The position numbers and the translations under genes are program-made. A stretch of DNA of 64,000 nucleotides, from assembly GCF_004104355.1 (NCBI RefSeq), contig NZ_RJLM01000004.1:248001-312000 (forward strand). The letters run 5' to 3'. Under the pieces are notes generated by a model. It did no database searches. It was not told the origin of the DNA and saw only the letters and a program-made list of their open reading frames with translations. Shown here piece by piece: positions 46,344 through 56,157 of the stretch (the stretch's first letter is position 1; each line of letters opens with the position of its first letter). This DNA comes from Photobacterium chitinilyticum. GTDB taxonomy: Bacteria > Pseudomonadota > Gammaproteobacteria > Enterobacterales > Vibrionaceae.

Positions 46344-47341
46344 TTATTCGTCTCCTCCATATTCAGCGGGAAATGACAGCTGAATTTATGGTTCTTAATC
46401 TTTCTTCGCTTAGGCACTTCGACGCACTTGCGCTGGGCATGGGGACAGCGCGGACCAAGGCGACAGCCAATGGGCAGGTGCTGCAGAGGAGGAATAGAGC
46501 CGGGTAGCGTTTCCAGTTTACATTTATGGGGTAGCACATCCAGATTGAAATCCGGCATTGCACGAAGCAGTGCCTCGGTATAGGGATGATGGGGCGATTG
46601 CAGCAGCTGCTTTCGGCTACCGGACTCGACCGACTGTCCGCAATACATCACGGTGATCCTGTCTGCCCACTGGGTAACGGTCGTCAGATCATGGCTGACT
46701 AGCAGGATAGTGGTATTGCCGAGCTGGTTCATCCGGCTTAGCAGGCGGAATATTTGCGCCTGGGTGATTGGATCTAAATCATTGGTTGGCTCATCGGCAA
46801 TCAGCAGGCGAGGGCGGTTGGCAATAGCCATTGCAATCATTACTTTCTGACATTCGCCGTCAGTCAGTTCGTACGGATAACTTTTCATTACCCGCTTGTG
46901 TTCTTTGATCCCGACTTTGTGTAACAGGGCTATTGCTTGTTTCTGGCGCCATTGAAAGCGCTGCCACCAATGGCCGTTGAACGATACCTGAGGAATGGCT
47001 TCTTCCAGCTGTTCTCCCACCTCTTCGGATGGATCCAGACAAGAGGAGGGCTCCTGGAAAATCATCGCAATTTCGCGACCGACTATTTTTCGGCGCTCGC
47101 GTGTTGATAGTGAAAGCAGATCTACGTCACCCAACCTTAGGCGGTCGGCACTGACTCGCCAGCTGTCTTTGGTGACTCCGGCAATGGCTTTGGCAACTAG
47201 GCTTTTGCCCGAACCTGATTCACCAACCAACCCTCTGATCTCCCCCTCGTTGAGGGTCAGGCTCATACGGTCAACTGCTTTGACTAGCCCTTGTGGGGTC
47301 TCAATCTCAATTGTCAGGTTACGAATATCTAATAACGGCAT
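46340..47341 (-). CDS. sapD: Peptide ABC transporter ATPase SapD
   Basis: 333 residues. Walker [10 protein letters not shown], signature LTDGECQKV, Walker [13 protein letters not shown] and the C-terminal oligopeptide-transporter domain with cysteines ([14 protein letters not shown]). In E. coli SapD also supports Trk potassium uptake. Overlaps sapC by one base. Confidence 0.94.
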   Translation of the reverse strand: MPLLDIRNLTIEIETPQGLVKAVDRMSLTLNEGEIRGLVGESGSGKSLVAKAIAGVTKDSWRVSADRLRLGDVDLLSLSTRERRKIVGREIAMIFQEPSSCLDPSEEVGEQLEEAIPQVSFNGHWWQRFQWRQKQAIALLHKVGIKEHKRVMKSYPYELTDGECQKVMIAMAIANRPRLLIADEPTNDLDPITQAQIFRLLSRMNQLGNTTILLVSHDLTTVTQWADRITVMYCGQSVESGSRKQLLQSPHHPYTEALLRAMPDFNLDVLPHKCKLETLPGSIPPLQHLPIGCRLGPRCPHAQRKCVEVPKRRKIKNHKFSCHFPLNMEETNK

Positions 47342-48228
47342 TAATCAATCCCCGCATTGATTGCTTGGCGGAGTCCTTCTCCTACTAAGTTTACTACTAA
47401 TACGCTGAAGGTGATTGCCAGTCCGGGTAGAGTGACAGTCCATGGTGCCAGATAGATGAGCTCGATGGAGTCTCCCAGCATAGCCCCCCATTCGGAGGAC
47501 GGTGCCTGGGCACCAAGGCCAAGAAAACCCAGCGCGGCGATATCGAGGGTCGCAATCGATATGGCCCGGGTGATCTCGGTGGTAATGACGGTCAGAATAT
47601 TAGGCAGAATAGAGTTAAACAGCAGATAGAAATCATTGGCGCCATCAAGGCGGGCAGCAATGATGTAGTCCTTTTCAACCTCGCTATGTACCGCAGTATA
47701 TACTGCGCGAATGAAACGAGGGATCAGTGCCAGCCAGATAGCCAGCAGGATGTTCACTTCCCCCGGTCCCATATAGGCAACCACTATGATGGCCAGTAAC
47801 ATGGACGGGATAGAAAGGACGGTATCGAGAATATGGTTCAGGAAGCTCGATTTTAACCCTCGGGTCATACCGGCCATGACACCAATGACAATCCCTATCA
47901 CACTAGAGGCCAGGGCAATTAGCAGTGCATAGCCGAAGGTCAGCTGAGAGCCCAGAAGCAGCCGGGTTAAGATATCACGGCCAAGGTCGTCGGTACCGAA
48001 GAAAAACTCGACATGGCCGCTTGGATCCCAGGACGGTGGCATCAGTAGCTCACCGACCTGCTGGTTAGGTGCATAGGGCGCGATAAACTGTGCGGAGAAG
48101 GTGATGATCAGTAGAAAAAACAGGCACCATAACCCAAACATCGCCAGTGAATTGGAGCGGAAATTTTGCCAGGCTCGCTCCCATTGGGTCGGGATTTTCT
48201 GCTCCTGGTATATGTTATTTGATAGCAT
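47341..48228 (-). CDS. sapC: Peptide ABC transporter permease SapC
   Basis: 295 residues from [20 protein letters not shown] (ATG 48228, AAGGAA upstream), matching E. coli; the frame is open to 48291 but without support. Six membrane helices and the EAA loop VIAARLDGA equivalent ([13 protein letters not shown]). Overlaps the end of sapB by 14 bases. Confidence 0.94.
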   Translation of the reverse strand: MLSNNIYQEQKIPTQWERAWQNFRSNSLAMFGLWCLFFLLIITFSAQFIAPYAPNQQVGELLMPPSWDPSGHVEFFFGTDDLGRDILTRLLLGSQLTFGYALLIALASSVIGIVIGVMAGMTRGLKSSFLNHILDTVLSIPSMLLAIIVVAYMGPGEVNILLAIWLALIPRFIRAVYTAVHSEVEKDYIIAARLDGANDFYLLFNSILPNILTVITTEITRAISIATLDIAALGFLGLGAQAPSSEWGAMLGDSIELIYLAPWTVTLPGLAITFSVLVVNLVGEGLRQAINAGID

Positions 48229-49177
48229 ACCATTCCTTTCTGACAAGCGGGTTAACAATAGCGCCAGTAAGATCTGACAGAATGTTGGCAATCAAAATAA
48301 AACTACCGACGGTAATGACACCGGCCTGAATCGCGACATAGTTTTGTTCGGCGATAGCGTTTAGCAGCCAGCGGCCAATGCCTGGCCAGTTGAAGATTGA
48401 TTCGGTCAACATGGCAAACGTCATCATGGTAGAAAATTGCATGCCGAGCTTAGGAATAATGGGGGGGATGGCATTTTTCAGAACATGGCGCATGATAATT
48501 TCGAACATCGACAGGCCCTTGGTCTGTGCGACTTTAATGAAGTTCTGATTCATCACCTCTGCAACCGATGCTCGGGTCAGGCGGATCACCTCGGTAGTTG
48601 GTGCCATCGCCAATACCATGGTTGGTAAGATAAGGTGGCGGATGGTATCCATCAGGGCTTCAGAGCGGTAAGGCTTGTCAGAGAGCATAACGTCAACCAG
48701 CGCAATGCCGGTAACATGGTCTATCTCATAGAGTAGGCTGTAGCGGCCTGCAACCGGGAGCCAGCCAAGTTGCTGCGAAAAGAGCATGATAAGCAACACT
48801 GCCAGCCAGAAGAGCGGAATAGAGTAACCGACCAGAGCGATGGATGAGATTGCAGTATCGATAAATCGCCCGCGTTTTACACCAGCCAGTGTTCCCAACG
48901 GGATGCCCGCAAGCAGGGATAGGGTAAAAGCAAAGAAGCAAAGTTCAAGCGTTGCGGGAAAAACAGTGAGCACGTCCAGCAATACAGGTGAACCATGTCG
49001 GTTGAGGCCGAGGTTACCCATCAGCAGGTTATCGATATAGGTGAACCAACCTCCCCAAAAGGGCTGATTGCTCCAGAGTGAGCTTTGGTCGAGTCGAAGA
49101 ATACTGAACCCAACCATGGTTAAAATTGCCATAGTGATCAGAAACAGATTCAAACGGCGAATAGTATAAATAAACAT
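48215..49177 (-). CDS. sapB: Peptide ABC transporter permease SapB
   Basis: 320 residues from MFIYTIRRLNLFLITMAI; an upstream in-frame ATG at 49201 would overlap sapA. The E. coli start supports 49177, four bases after sapA ends. GYSIPLFWLAVLL and the EAA-loop VAQTKGLSMFEI are typical. Confidence 0.93.
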   Translation of the reverse strand: MFIYTIRRLNLFLITMAILTMVGFSILRLDQSSLWSNQPFWGGWFTYIDNLLMGNLGLNRHGSPVLLDVLTVFPATLELCFFAFTLSLLAGIPLGTLAGVKRGRFIDTAISSIALVGYSIPLFWLAVLLIMLFSQQLGWLPVAGRYSLLYEIDHVTGIALVDVMLSDKPYRSEALMDTIRHLILPTMVLAMAPTTEVIRLTRASVAEVMNQNFIKVAQTKGLSMFEIIMRHVLKNAIPPIIPKLGMQFSTMMTFAMLTESIFNWPGIGRWLLNAIAEQNYVAIQAGVITVGSFILIANILSDLTGAIVNPLVRKEWYAIK

Positions 49178-49181
49178 GCTG

Positions 49182-50801
49182 TTACTCGCTGCGATAAACA
49201 CTTGAGAATGAGCGAGTACCGAAAGGACTCATTTGTAACCCACCCAAAGACTGATGGTGAACTTGGAAGTGAACACCGTGAGCGAGCGGGATAATAGGTA
49301 CCTCGGTATCTAGAATATCCTGCGCTAGATGGTAATAGTTTACGCGCTGCTCAAGCTTGGTGGTGCGGGATGCCAGTTCCAGTAAGTTGTCAAAGCCGAG
49401 ATCACACCAATTCGCTACATTTAGTCCGGCACTTTTAGCGCTGCATGACAGTAGCGGACGAAGAAAGTTGTCTGGGTCGCCATTATCGGCAATCCAGCCG
49501 GTAAGTACCATATCACTGTTTGTTGTTGCTGTTGTATTGAGTCGACTCAGGGTATCTTGAGACAATATTGTCAGCTGCACACCAACAGCATTGAGATCTG
49601 CCTGGATCAACTCTGCGGTTTTCCTCGGACTTGGATTATAAGGCCTCGGCTCTAGTGGGACCCACATAGTCAGGCGAAGGTTTTTGTCAAAACCAGCCTG
49701 TTTAAGTAGTGCCAGGGACTTTTCAGGATCGTAATCCAGCGCCTTGCTGTTGTGATTATAGGCCCAGGACATTGGCGGTAAGATACTTTTTGCCTTGGTT
49801 CCGGTGCCGTAATAGACCGAGTTCAGCAAATTCTCGCGATTAATGGCAAGATTGATTGCTTTGCGCACTCGCGGATCCTTCAGTTCAGTCTTGCTGTTAT
49901 TGAGCGCGACAAATGCCACATTCATCCCCGTCTGGGCAATAAGCTCAAATTCCTCGCTGTTGCTGATCACCGGTAATTGGCTGGCTACGGGGGAAGAGAG
50001 AACATCACATTCTTTGCTGAGCAATTTAGCCAGAGTGCCGGTACCGCGAGACGAGATATCAAATACGACCTGTTCCATTGGTGCTGCGCCTTGCCAGTAG
50101 CCCCAGTGTCGGACAAGCCTGATCAGATCGTTGGGTAAATATTGAGCAAGGGAAAAGGGACCGGTACCAATCGGTTTCATATCTAGTTGCTGTAGCTTGC
50201 CTGTTTTTAACAGGTTTTGAGCATACTCTTGCGAATGGATGACCGCATAGGTAGTCGCCAAGTTAGATAGGAAAGCGTTATCTGGACGAGAAAGAGTAAA
50301 CTTCACCGTATGGGAGTCTACGACTTCGATGTTATCAACCAGGCTGCTAAAGCCCTGGCTTTCAAACCAGGGGTAACGCCCACCGGAAACTTTATTAAAA
50401 AGGTGGCTAGGCTCGATGATGCGTTTAAAACTGAATACGACGTCTTGTGCATTGAGCTGGCGGGTTGGCTTGAACCAGTCTGTGGTCTGAAACTCGATCC
50501 CTTTACGCAGATTGAATGTGTATTCAAGGCCGTCATCACTGACAGACCAGCTGCGGGCGAGTGAAGGTAACGGCTGGTGGCTTATCGGGTCAAGCAGTAG
50601 CAGGCGATCGAAAATCTGCGCCGCCAGCGTATCCGCTGTCAGCCCGCCATCAATAAGTTGGGGGTTGAAGGTCGTCGGTGTATCTTGCCCGCAATAGACG
50701 AAGCCGCGGCTACGAATATTGCTATCTTGGTGCGGCTCTGAACAGCCGATCAGGCTGAACAGCCCAAAGCAAGCAAGCAGTAGACGAGTATAGGCGCTCA
50801 T
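49182..50801 (-). CDS. sapA: Peptide-binding protein SapA
   Basis: A 539-residue solute-binding protein (SBP_bac_5). The signal sequence ends in SLIGC, a lipobox, so it should be a lipoprotein rather than free in the periplasm. FVYCGQDTPTTFNPQLIDGG and the KAINLAINRE region are typical. First gene of sapABCDF. Its promoter should lie in the 103 bases up to the end of pspF. Confidence 0.93.
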   Translation of the reverse strand: MSAYTRLLLACFGLFSLIGCSEPHQDSNIRSRGFVYCGQDTPTTFNPQLIDGGLTADTLAAQIFDRLLLLDPISHQPLPSLARSWSVSDDGLEYTFNLRKGIEFQTTDWFKPTRQLNAQDVVFSFKRIIEPSHLFNKVSGGRYPWFESQGFSSLVDNIEVVDSHTVKFTLSRPDNAFLSNLATTYAVIHSQEYAQNLLKTGKLQQLDMKPIGTGPFSLAQYLPNDLIRLVRHWGYWQGAAPMEQVVFDISSRGTGTLAKLLSKECDVLSSPVASQLPVISNSEEFELIAQTGMNVAFVALNNSKTELKDPRVRKAINLAINRENLLNSVYYGTGTKAKSILPPMSWAYNHNSKALDYDPEKSLALLKQAGFDKNLRLTMWVPLEPRPYNPSPRKTAELIQADLNAVGVQLTILSQDTLSRLNTTATTNSDMVLTGWIADNGDPDNFLRPLLSCSAKSAGLNVANWCDLGFDNLLELASRTTKLEQRVNYYHLAQDILDTEVPIIPLAHGVHFQVHHQSLGGLQMSPFGTRSFSSVYRSE

Positions 50802-50904
50802 AAAGAAAAGGATTTTTTTGAAAACAAGTGGCTAAATTTAACATCATCCATCACAGTCACCAAGCTATCTCCTCAAATAACCTTCTATAACTTGTTTCTA
50901 TCCC

Positions 50905-51918
50905 TTACTCCGAGTTGCCGACAAGTTGGTATTTACGCAATAGCCCTCTAAGTTGATGGTAGCTTAAACCTAATAGCTCAGCGGCTTTTCGCTGATTAAA
51001 TTTAGCCTGTTCCAAAGCTTGGCTAATAATATTGGTTTCCTGATCTTGCTGCCATTGGCGGAAATCGAGTGGGAAGCTAATCTCTGCTTCTACGGCGACA
51101 GTCTGCTCTGGGTTGGTGTTTTCAGTTGGTTTGTCATGCCAGGGGGCATGAAAAGGGTCAAGAATGATGTCATCAACCGCTTCCTCCTCCAAGGCGTGGC
51201 GAAAGACCGATCGTTCGATGACATTTTTAAGCTCTCGGATATTGCCGGGCCAGTGGTAGGCCATTAGCGCTTGTCTGGCTGCTGGTGAGAAACCGGCAAA
51301 ATAGCTATAACCAAGCTCTCGGCACATACGTACAGCGTAGTACTCGGCCAGAGGCAATATATCATCACGGCGTTCACGAAGCGGTGGTAAATGAATGATG
51401 TCAAAAGCCAGTCTGTCGAGCAGATCAGCTCGGAATTTTCGCTCTTCGGCTAGTTGCGGCAGGTTTTCATTGGTGGCGCAGATTAAGCGCACGTTAGCCT
51501 GGCAGGTTCTGTTGCCGCCGACACGTTCATACTCGCCATATTCGATGACCCGCAGCAATTTTTCTTGTACGCCAAGCGGGGATGTCGCTAATTCGTCCAG
51601 AAACAAGGTGCCGCCTTCTGCACGCTCAAAGCGCCCTTGATGGCGGCCTTTAGCCCCGGTAAAGGAGCCTGCCTCATGCCCAAACAGTTCAGAATCAATA
51701 ACACCTTCACTCAATGCGGCACAGTTAAGTGTGACTAATGGCTGATCCCAGCGTTTTGATAAGTAGTGAACTCGCTGGGCGATAAGCTCTTTACCGGTTC
51801 CTCGCTCACCCAGGATGAGGATTGGCCGATTTAGCGGTGCGAGGCGGGAGGCCTGATCGAGCACGGCAAGAAATGATTCTGACTCACCGATAAGGTTATC
51901 CGTTTTTTGCATGGTCAA
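50905..51918 (-). CDS. pspF: Phage-shock transcription activator PspF
   Basis: 337 residues: a sigma-54 AAA+ domain and a Fis-type HTH, with no receiver domain. Walker A GERGTGKE, Walker B GGTLFLDELA and the sigma-54 loop, which reads GSFTGA instead of GAFTGA. PspF drives psp genes when PspA is titrated by membrane stress. Divergent from pspA, as in E. coli. Confidence 0.95.
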   Translation of the reverse strand: MTMQKTDNLIGESESFLAVLDQASRLAPLNRPILILGERGTGKELIAQRVHYLSKRWDQPLVTLNCAALSEGVIDSELFGHEAGSFTGAKGRHQGRFERAEGGTLFLDELATSPLGVQEKLLRVIEYGEYERVGGNRTCQANVRLICATNENLPQLAEERKFRADLLDRLAFDIIHLPPLRERRDDILPLAEYYAVRMCRELGYSYFAGFSPAARQALMAYHWPGNIRELKNVIERSVFRHALEEEAVDDIILDPFHAPWHDKPTENTNPEQTVAVEAEISFPLDFRQWQQDQETNIISQALEQAKFNQRKAAELLGLSYHQLRGLLRKYQLVGNSE

Positions 51919-52009
51919 TCTCGCTAACTATTGGCGTACTTATTAACACCATAGCATCGAGTAAGGTGGGTTGCAAAGGTAAGCTATTGATAAGTATGGA
52001 TCAAAAAGT

Positions 52010-52025
52010 TGGCACAGTGTTTGAA
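52010..52025 (+). promoter_or_regulatory. Sigma-54 promoter of pspABC
   Basis: TGGCACAGTGTTTGAA fits the -24/-12 pattern TGGCAC-N5-TTGCA except GA for GC at -12. It lies 51 bases before pspA, in the pspF-pspA intergenic region, where PspF would bind upstream. Confidence 0.8.
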
Positions 52026-52075
52026 TTAGATAAGTTACTAGAACCTAGGAACCAACTCGTTAAAGGAGATTCAAT

Positions 52076-52741
52076 ATGGGCATTTTTTCTCGCTTTGCAG
52101 ATATTGTAAATGCAAACGTTAATTCATTGCTGGATAAGGCCGAAGATCCGCAGAAAATGATCCGTCTTATTATTCAGGAAATGGAAGATACGCTGGTAGA
52201 GGTACGAACTTCATCGGCACGGGCACTGGCTGATAAGAAAGAGCTGCAGCGCCGTATCGATTCACTGCAGGCACAGCTTGATGACTGGCAACAGAAGGCA
52301 AGCCTTGCGTTGCAGAAGGGCCGTGAAGATCTTGCTCGTGCGGCGTTGATTGAGAAGCAGAAACTGAGTGATGTGATACTAACGCTTAACGAAGAGTATA
52401 AATTGGTTGAAGAGACCATCAACAAGCTGAGTGGTGAGGTGGCTGAGCTGGAGCGTAAGCTGCAGGAAACCCGTGCCCGTCAGCAGGCACTGGTTACCCG
52501 CCATCAGGCCGCAGGCAACCGCCGTGATGTACGTCGCCAGCTCGATACCGGTAAGGTTGATGAGGCGCTGTCGAAGTTCGAGCAATACGAGCGTCGTATT
52601 GATGAAATGGAAGCCGAGGCGGATAGCTACAGTATTGGCCGTGGCAAAAATTTGGAGCAGGAGTTTGCCGATCTTCAGGCGCAGGATGAAATTGAGAAAG
52701 AACTTGAACGCATGAAAGCAAATATCAAGGATAAAGAGTAA
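52076..52741 (+). CDS. pspA: Phage shock protein A
   Basis: A 221-residue, fully coiled-coil ESCRT-III-like protein that coats and repairs the inner membrane and inhibits Psp[21 protein letters not shown] forms the amphipathic N-terminal helix. AAAGGAG lies upstream of the ATG. Confidence 0.97.
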   Translation: MGIFSRFADIVNANVNSLLDKAEDPQKMIRLIIQEMEDTLVEVRTSSARALADKKELQRRIDSLQAQLDDWQQKASLALQKGREDLARAALIEKQKLSDVILTLNEEYKLVEETINKLSGEVAELERKLQETRARQQALVTRHQAAGNRRDVRRQLDTGKVDEALSKFEQYERRIDEMEAEADSYSIGRGKNLEQEFADLQAQDEIEKELERMKANIKDKE

Positions 52742-52790
52742 GATAGTGACAATATTAGGTTCTGCACGAAGATAAGGATGGAGGTAATTT

Positions 52791-53015
52791 ATGGGTTGGA
52801 TCGTATGGCCGTTAATGGCGTTTTTAATTTTTGTGGCGCCGTTATGGTTGATTTTGCATTACCGAGGTCAACGTAATGCCAGTCAGGGGCTATCTGGCGA
52901 TGAGCATGAAAAGCTGCAAACCCTTGTGATGCGTGCAGAACAGATGCAGGAGCGCATCAAAACACTGGAGCAGATACTGGACGAGGAAGCGCCACAATGG
53001 AGGCAACGCCGATGA
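52791..53015 (+). CDS. pspB: Phage shock protein B
   Basis: 74 residues: one N-terminal membrane helix and a coiled-coil tail. With PspC it senses membrane stress and recruits PspA. Overlaps pspC by the ATGA junction. Confidence 0.92.
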   Translation: MGWIVWPLMAFLIFVAPLWLILHYRGQRNASQGLSGDEHEKLQTLVMRAEQMQERIKTLEQILDEEAPQWRQRR

Positions 53016-53398
53016 GTAAAACCTTGTATAGAGATCCGCAAAACGGAAAAATAAGCGGGGTTTGTGCGGGTATTGCTGAATATTTCGGCATGGAAATTTG
53101 GTTGGTTAGGATCCTTGCCGTCTCCGCATTTTTGTTAGGGTTGGGCTTCTTCGCTATGGTTGCCTATATTGCGGCAAGTTTGATTTTGGACAAGATGCCG
53201 GAAGATCGTAGAGAACAGCAGTATGTTTACCGTGAACATACGGTAAAACAGAAACCCTGGCAGGCCGGGCAGCCTCCGGAGCAAATTCTGCAAAATGTCG
53301 AGGCTGAGTTAGATGGCATGGAGAAGAACCTGCGGCATATGGAAGCTTATGTCACCTCGTCGGCCTTTAAGGTCTCGAGAGAGTTTAAAAATCTCTGA
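53012..53398 (+). CDS. pspC: Phage shock protein C
   Basis: 128 residues from MSKTLYRDPQNGKISGVCAG; the ATG shares ATGA with the pspB stop. PspC domain and membrane helix, then a C-terminal part NLRHMEAYVTS as in E. coli. No pspD or pspE follows. Confidence 0.93.
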   Translation: MSKTLYRDPQNGKISGVCAGIAEYFGMEIWLVRILAVSAFLLGLGFFAMVAYIAASLILDKMPEDRREQQYVYREHTVKQKPWQAGQPPEQILQNVEAELDGMEKNLRHMEAYVTSSAFKVSREFKNL

Positions 53399-53564
53399 GC
53401 CTGCGCTGAAAATCAAGCGTAAAAGTAATTCTTGAAGCAGGCCTTATGCCTGCTTTTTGATGTTTGCTAATCCATCCGGTTGAATCTAGCCAGACTAACA
53501 TATTCATCAGTGGTTAATATTGGGATCGGTATTCTATTTATAGAGTAATGAGTTAGGAAGAAGT

Positions 53565-54962
53565 ATGAATCGAGTTGGTAACGAGTTAAACAAGTTAGTG
53601 AACCGCAGCCTGGACCGTCATGTTCGGCTGGCGGTGACGGGGTTGTCACGCGCGGGCAAAACCGCTTTTATTACATCGCTTGTTAATCAGCTGCTTCATG
53701 TGAGTACCAATCCGAGGCTTCCTTTATTTTCTGCCGTACGAGATGGTTATTTGCTCGGTGCCAAGCGGGTTCCGCAGCTTGATATGCACGTACCGAAGTT
53801 CGCCTATGACGAAGGTATGAATGCGCTGCTGGATTCACCGCCCTTGTGGCCGGATCCCACAAGGGATGTTAGTCAGACCCGGCTGGCATTGCGCTACAAA
53901 CCTCAAAAGGGGCCGATGAAACTGCTACAGGATACGGCGACCCTATATCTGGATATTGTTGATTATCCGGGGGAGTGGCTATTGGATTTACCGCTGCTTG
54001 ATATGGATTTCCTCGGTTGGTCACAACAGCAGGCTAAACTGTTAAAGGGCAAGCGTCATGAGTTGGCCCAAAACTGGCTGCAAATGGCCGAGAGCTTTGA
54101 TCCGCTTGCCCCGGCGAATGAGGCCGAAATTGAAAGGCTTTCGGCAGTATTTACTGAGTACCTGTACAAGTGCAAAGCGGAGGGGGGACTTCATTGGGTA
54201 CAGCCCGGACGATTTGTGCTTCCCGGCGAGTTGGCAGGGGCTCCGGTACTGCAATTTTTCCCTTTTGTTTGGAGCGACAAATATTCTGATGCCCAGCTGC
54301 AGCAAGCGGACGAACATAGTAATTTTGGTATGCTAAAAAGTCGCTATAAGTACTATCAACAGCATGTCGTCAAAGCGTTTTACCGCGAGCACTTTTCCAA
54401 ATTTGATCGCCAGATCATTTTGGTTGACTGCCTGCAACCATTAAACACCGGGCCAGAGTCGTTTAATGATATGCGCCAAGCATTGGATCAACTGATGCAA
54501 AGCTTTAAATATGGCCGTAGTTCATTGCTGCGAAGATTGTTTTCTCCCCGTATCGACAAGGTGTTGTTTGCGGCTACCAAGGCTGATCACGTCACTCCGG
54601 AGCAGCACCCCAATCTTGTCAGTCTGCTTCAGCAGATGGTCAATGATGCCTGGCAGACTGCGTCATTTGAAGGAATCAAAATGGATTGTGTCAGCCTGTC
54701 ATCGATTCAGGCGACAGAGCCTGGGTTTGTCTCCCATCAGGGGCAGCAAGTACCTGCATTGCGGGGCCATACCATGAGCGGGCAGGCGCAGATGTTGTTT
54801 CCGGGAGAAGTGCCGCGCCGATTGCCAAATGATACTTATTGGCAGCAGTACGGTTTTGATTTTGTAAATTTCCGCCCGCTTGAAATCCAGAGTGATGAGC
54901 CTCTGCCACACATAAGAATGGATAAAGTACTGGAATACCTGTTGGGAGATAAACTGCAATGA
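53565..54962 (+). CDS. ycjX: YcjX-family P-loop GTPase-like protein
   Basis: 465 residues with a P-loop GLSRAGKTAF (about residues 26-35), DIVDYPGEWLLDLPLL and a second nucleotide motif VLFAATKADH. Part of the Psp regulon in enterobacteria; role in stress unclear. Overlaps ycjF by four bases. Confidence 0.93.
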   Translation: MNRVGNELNKLVNRSLDRHVRLAVTGLSRAGKTAFITSLVNQLLHVSTNPRLPLFSAVRDGYLLGAKRVPQLDMHVPKFAYDEGMNALLDSPPLWPDPTRDVSQTRLALRYKPQKGPMKLLQDTATLYLDIVDYPGEWLLDLPLLDMDFLGWSQQQAKLLKGKRHELAQNWLQMAESFDPLAPANEAEIERLSAVFTEYLYKCKAEGGLHWVQPGRFVLPGELAGAPVLQFFPFVWSDKYSDAQLQQADEHSNFGMLKSRYKYYQQHVVKAFYREHFSKFDRQIILVDCLQPLNTGPESFNDMRQALDQLMQSFKYGRSSLLRRLFSPRIDKVLFAATKADHVTPEQHPNLVSLLQQMVNDAWQTASFEGIKMDCVSLSSIQATEPGFVSHQGQQVPALRGHTMSGQAQMLFPGEVPRRLPNDTYWQQYGFDFVNFRPLEIQSDEPLPHIRMDKVLEYLLGDKLQ

Positions 54963-55990
54963 CTCAACCCTATAAAACAAAAATATTATTCGATGAGCCC
55001 GAGCAGGCTGCCGCAAAATCTGAGCCGGAACTGACTGCTCAGCAGCAGTTTGCCAAGGGTGAAGACTTTTTGCCTGATACGGTCTCTGAACCTGATGTGG
55101 AAGAGCTGCTGTCACAAACACTTGCCAGTAAACCCAAGCGCAGTGGTCGCTGGTTTAAGGGGCTGCTGGTTGCGGCGGCAGTGATGACAGGCTGGCAGAC
55201 GCTGGATTATGTCGTAACCGCCTACCAAGGTGCCGATTGGCTTGCGCTTGGTTGGAGCTCGATTGTTGCAGTTGTTGCGGCAACCGGAATTACTGCGATT
55301 GGCAGCGAGCTGATAAAGCTTCGTAGGCTGAAACACCGCCAGTCCGAGCGGGAACAAGCACAGGCGCTATTGGATGCTGACAGTATCGGTCAGGGCAAAG
55401 CCTTCTGTACCAAATTGGCAAGGCAAAGTGCTATTCATGATGATCATGTCGGATATGATCGCTGGTTACAGTCGCTGGCTGCGACACACAATGATCGTGA
55501 AGTATTGCAGCTTTATGATCAGATGGTGCTGACACACCAGGATAAGCTGGCTCGCCGGTTAGTCGCAAAATACGCCAGCGAAGCGGCTGTAATGGTAGCC
55601 GTCAGCCCCTTGGCGGTTGCCGATATGCTGCTGGTGGCGTGGCGCAATTTCAAGTTGATTGATCAGGTATCGGCTGTCTATGGTGTTGAGCTGGGTTACT
55701 GGTCTCGGATTAAATTGGTGAAGTTAGTACTCGCCAATATGGCTGTTGCTGGAGCGAGTGAAATGATTGCTGATACCGGCATGGATATGCTGTCGATGGA
55801 CCTGGCCGGCCGGATGTCAACCCGGGTGGCACAGGGTGTCGGAGTCGGCTTGCTGACCGGGCGATTGGGATTGAAGGCAATTAGCTTGATGCGCCCGTTG
55901 CCGTGGCAGCCTGGACAGCAGCCTAAGCTGAGTGAAATCCGTAAAGATTTAGTCTTGCGGCTGACTCGTCAGCAGAAAGAGTCGTCATAA
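54959..55990 (+). CDS. ycjF: YcjF-family inner-membrane protein (DUF697)
   Basis: 343 residues: an acidic N-terminus, two helices around residues 68-115 and a C-terminal DUF697 region. Partner of ycjX. Followed by a 167-base gap to tyrR. Confidence 0.92.
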   Translation: MTQPYKTKILFDEPEQAAAKSEPELTAQQQFAKGEDFLPDTVSEPDVEELLSQTLASKPKRSGRWFKGLLVAAAVMTGWQTLDYVVTAYQGADWLALGWSSIVAVVAATGITAIGSELIKLRRLKHRQSEREQAQALLDADSIGQGKAFCTKLARQSAIHDDHVGYDRWLQSLAATHNDREVLQLYDQMVLTHQDKLARRLVAKYASEAAVMVAVSPLAVADMLLVAWRNFKLIDQVSAVYGVELGYWSRIKLVKLVLANMAVAGASEMIADTGMDMLSMDLAGRMSTRVAQGVGVGLLTGRLGLKAISLMRPLPWQPGQQPKLSEIRKDLVLRLTRQQKESS

Positions 55991-56157
55991 TTGGCGGTTA
56001 AAATGGTTACTAAACCGACAAACCCGACTCGATGAATTGCGTTATCTCTCACCATGCCATGTTGGTAACTTGACTCGTTTACAGTGAAGGCGCACACTTC
56101 TTGGGTGTCAACAATTCCTGACACCTTGTAAGAAAAGAAATTGAGAAGGCGTGTGAT

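Noticed and set aside
56050-56100. TyrR box in front of tyrR itself
   Set aside because: TGGTAA and TTTACA are nine, not six, bases apart and the G-N14-C rule fails.
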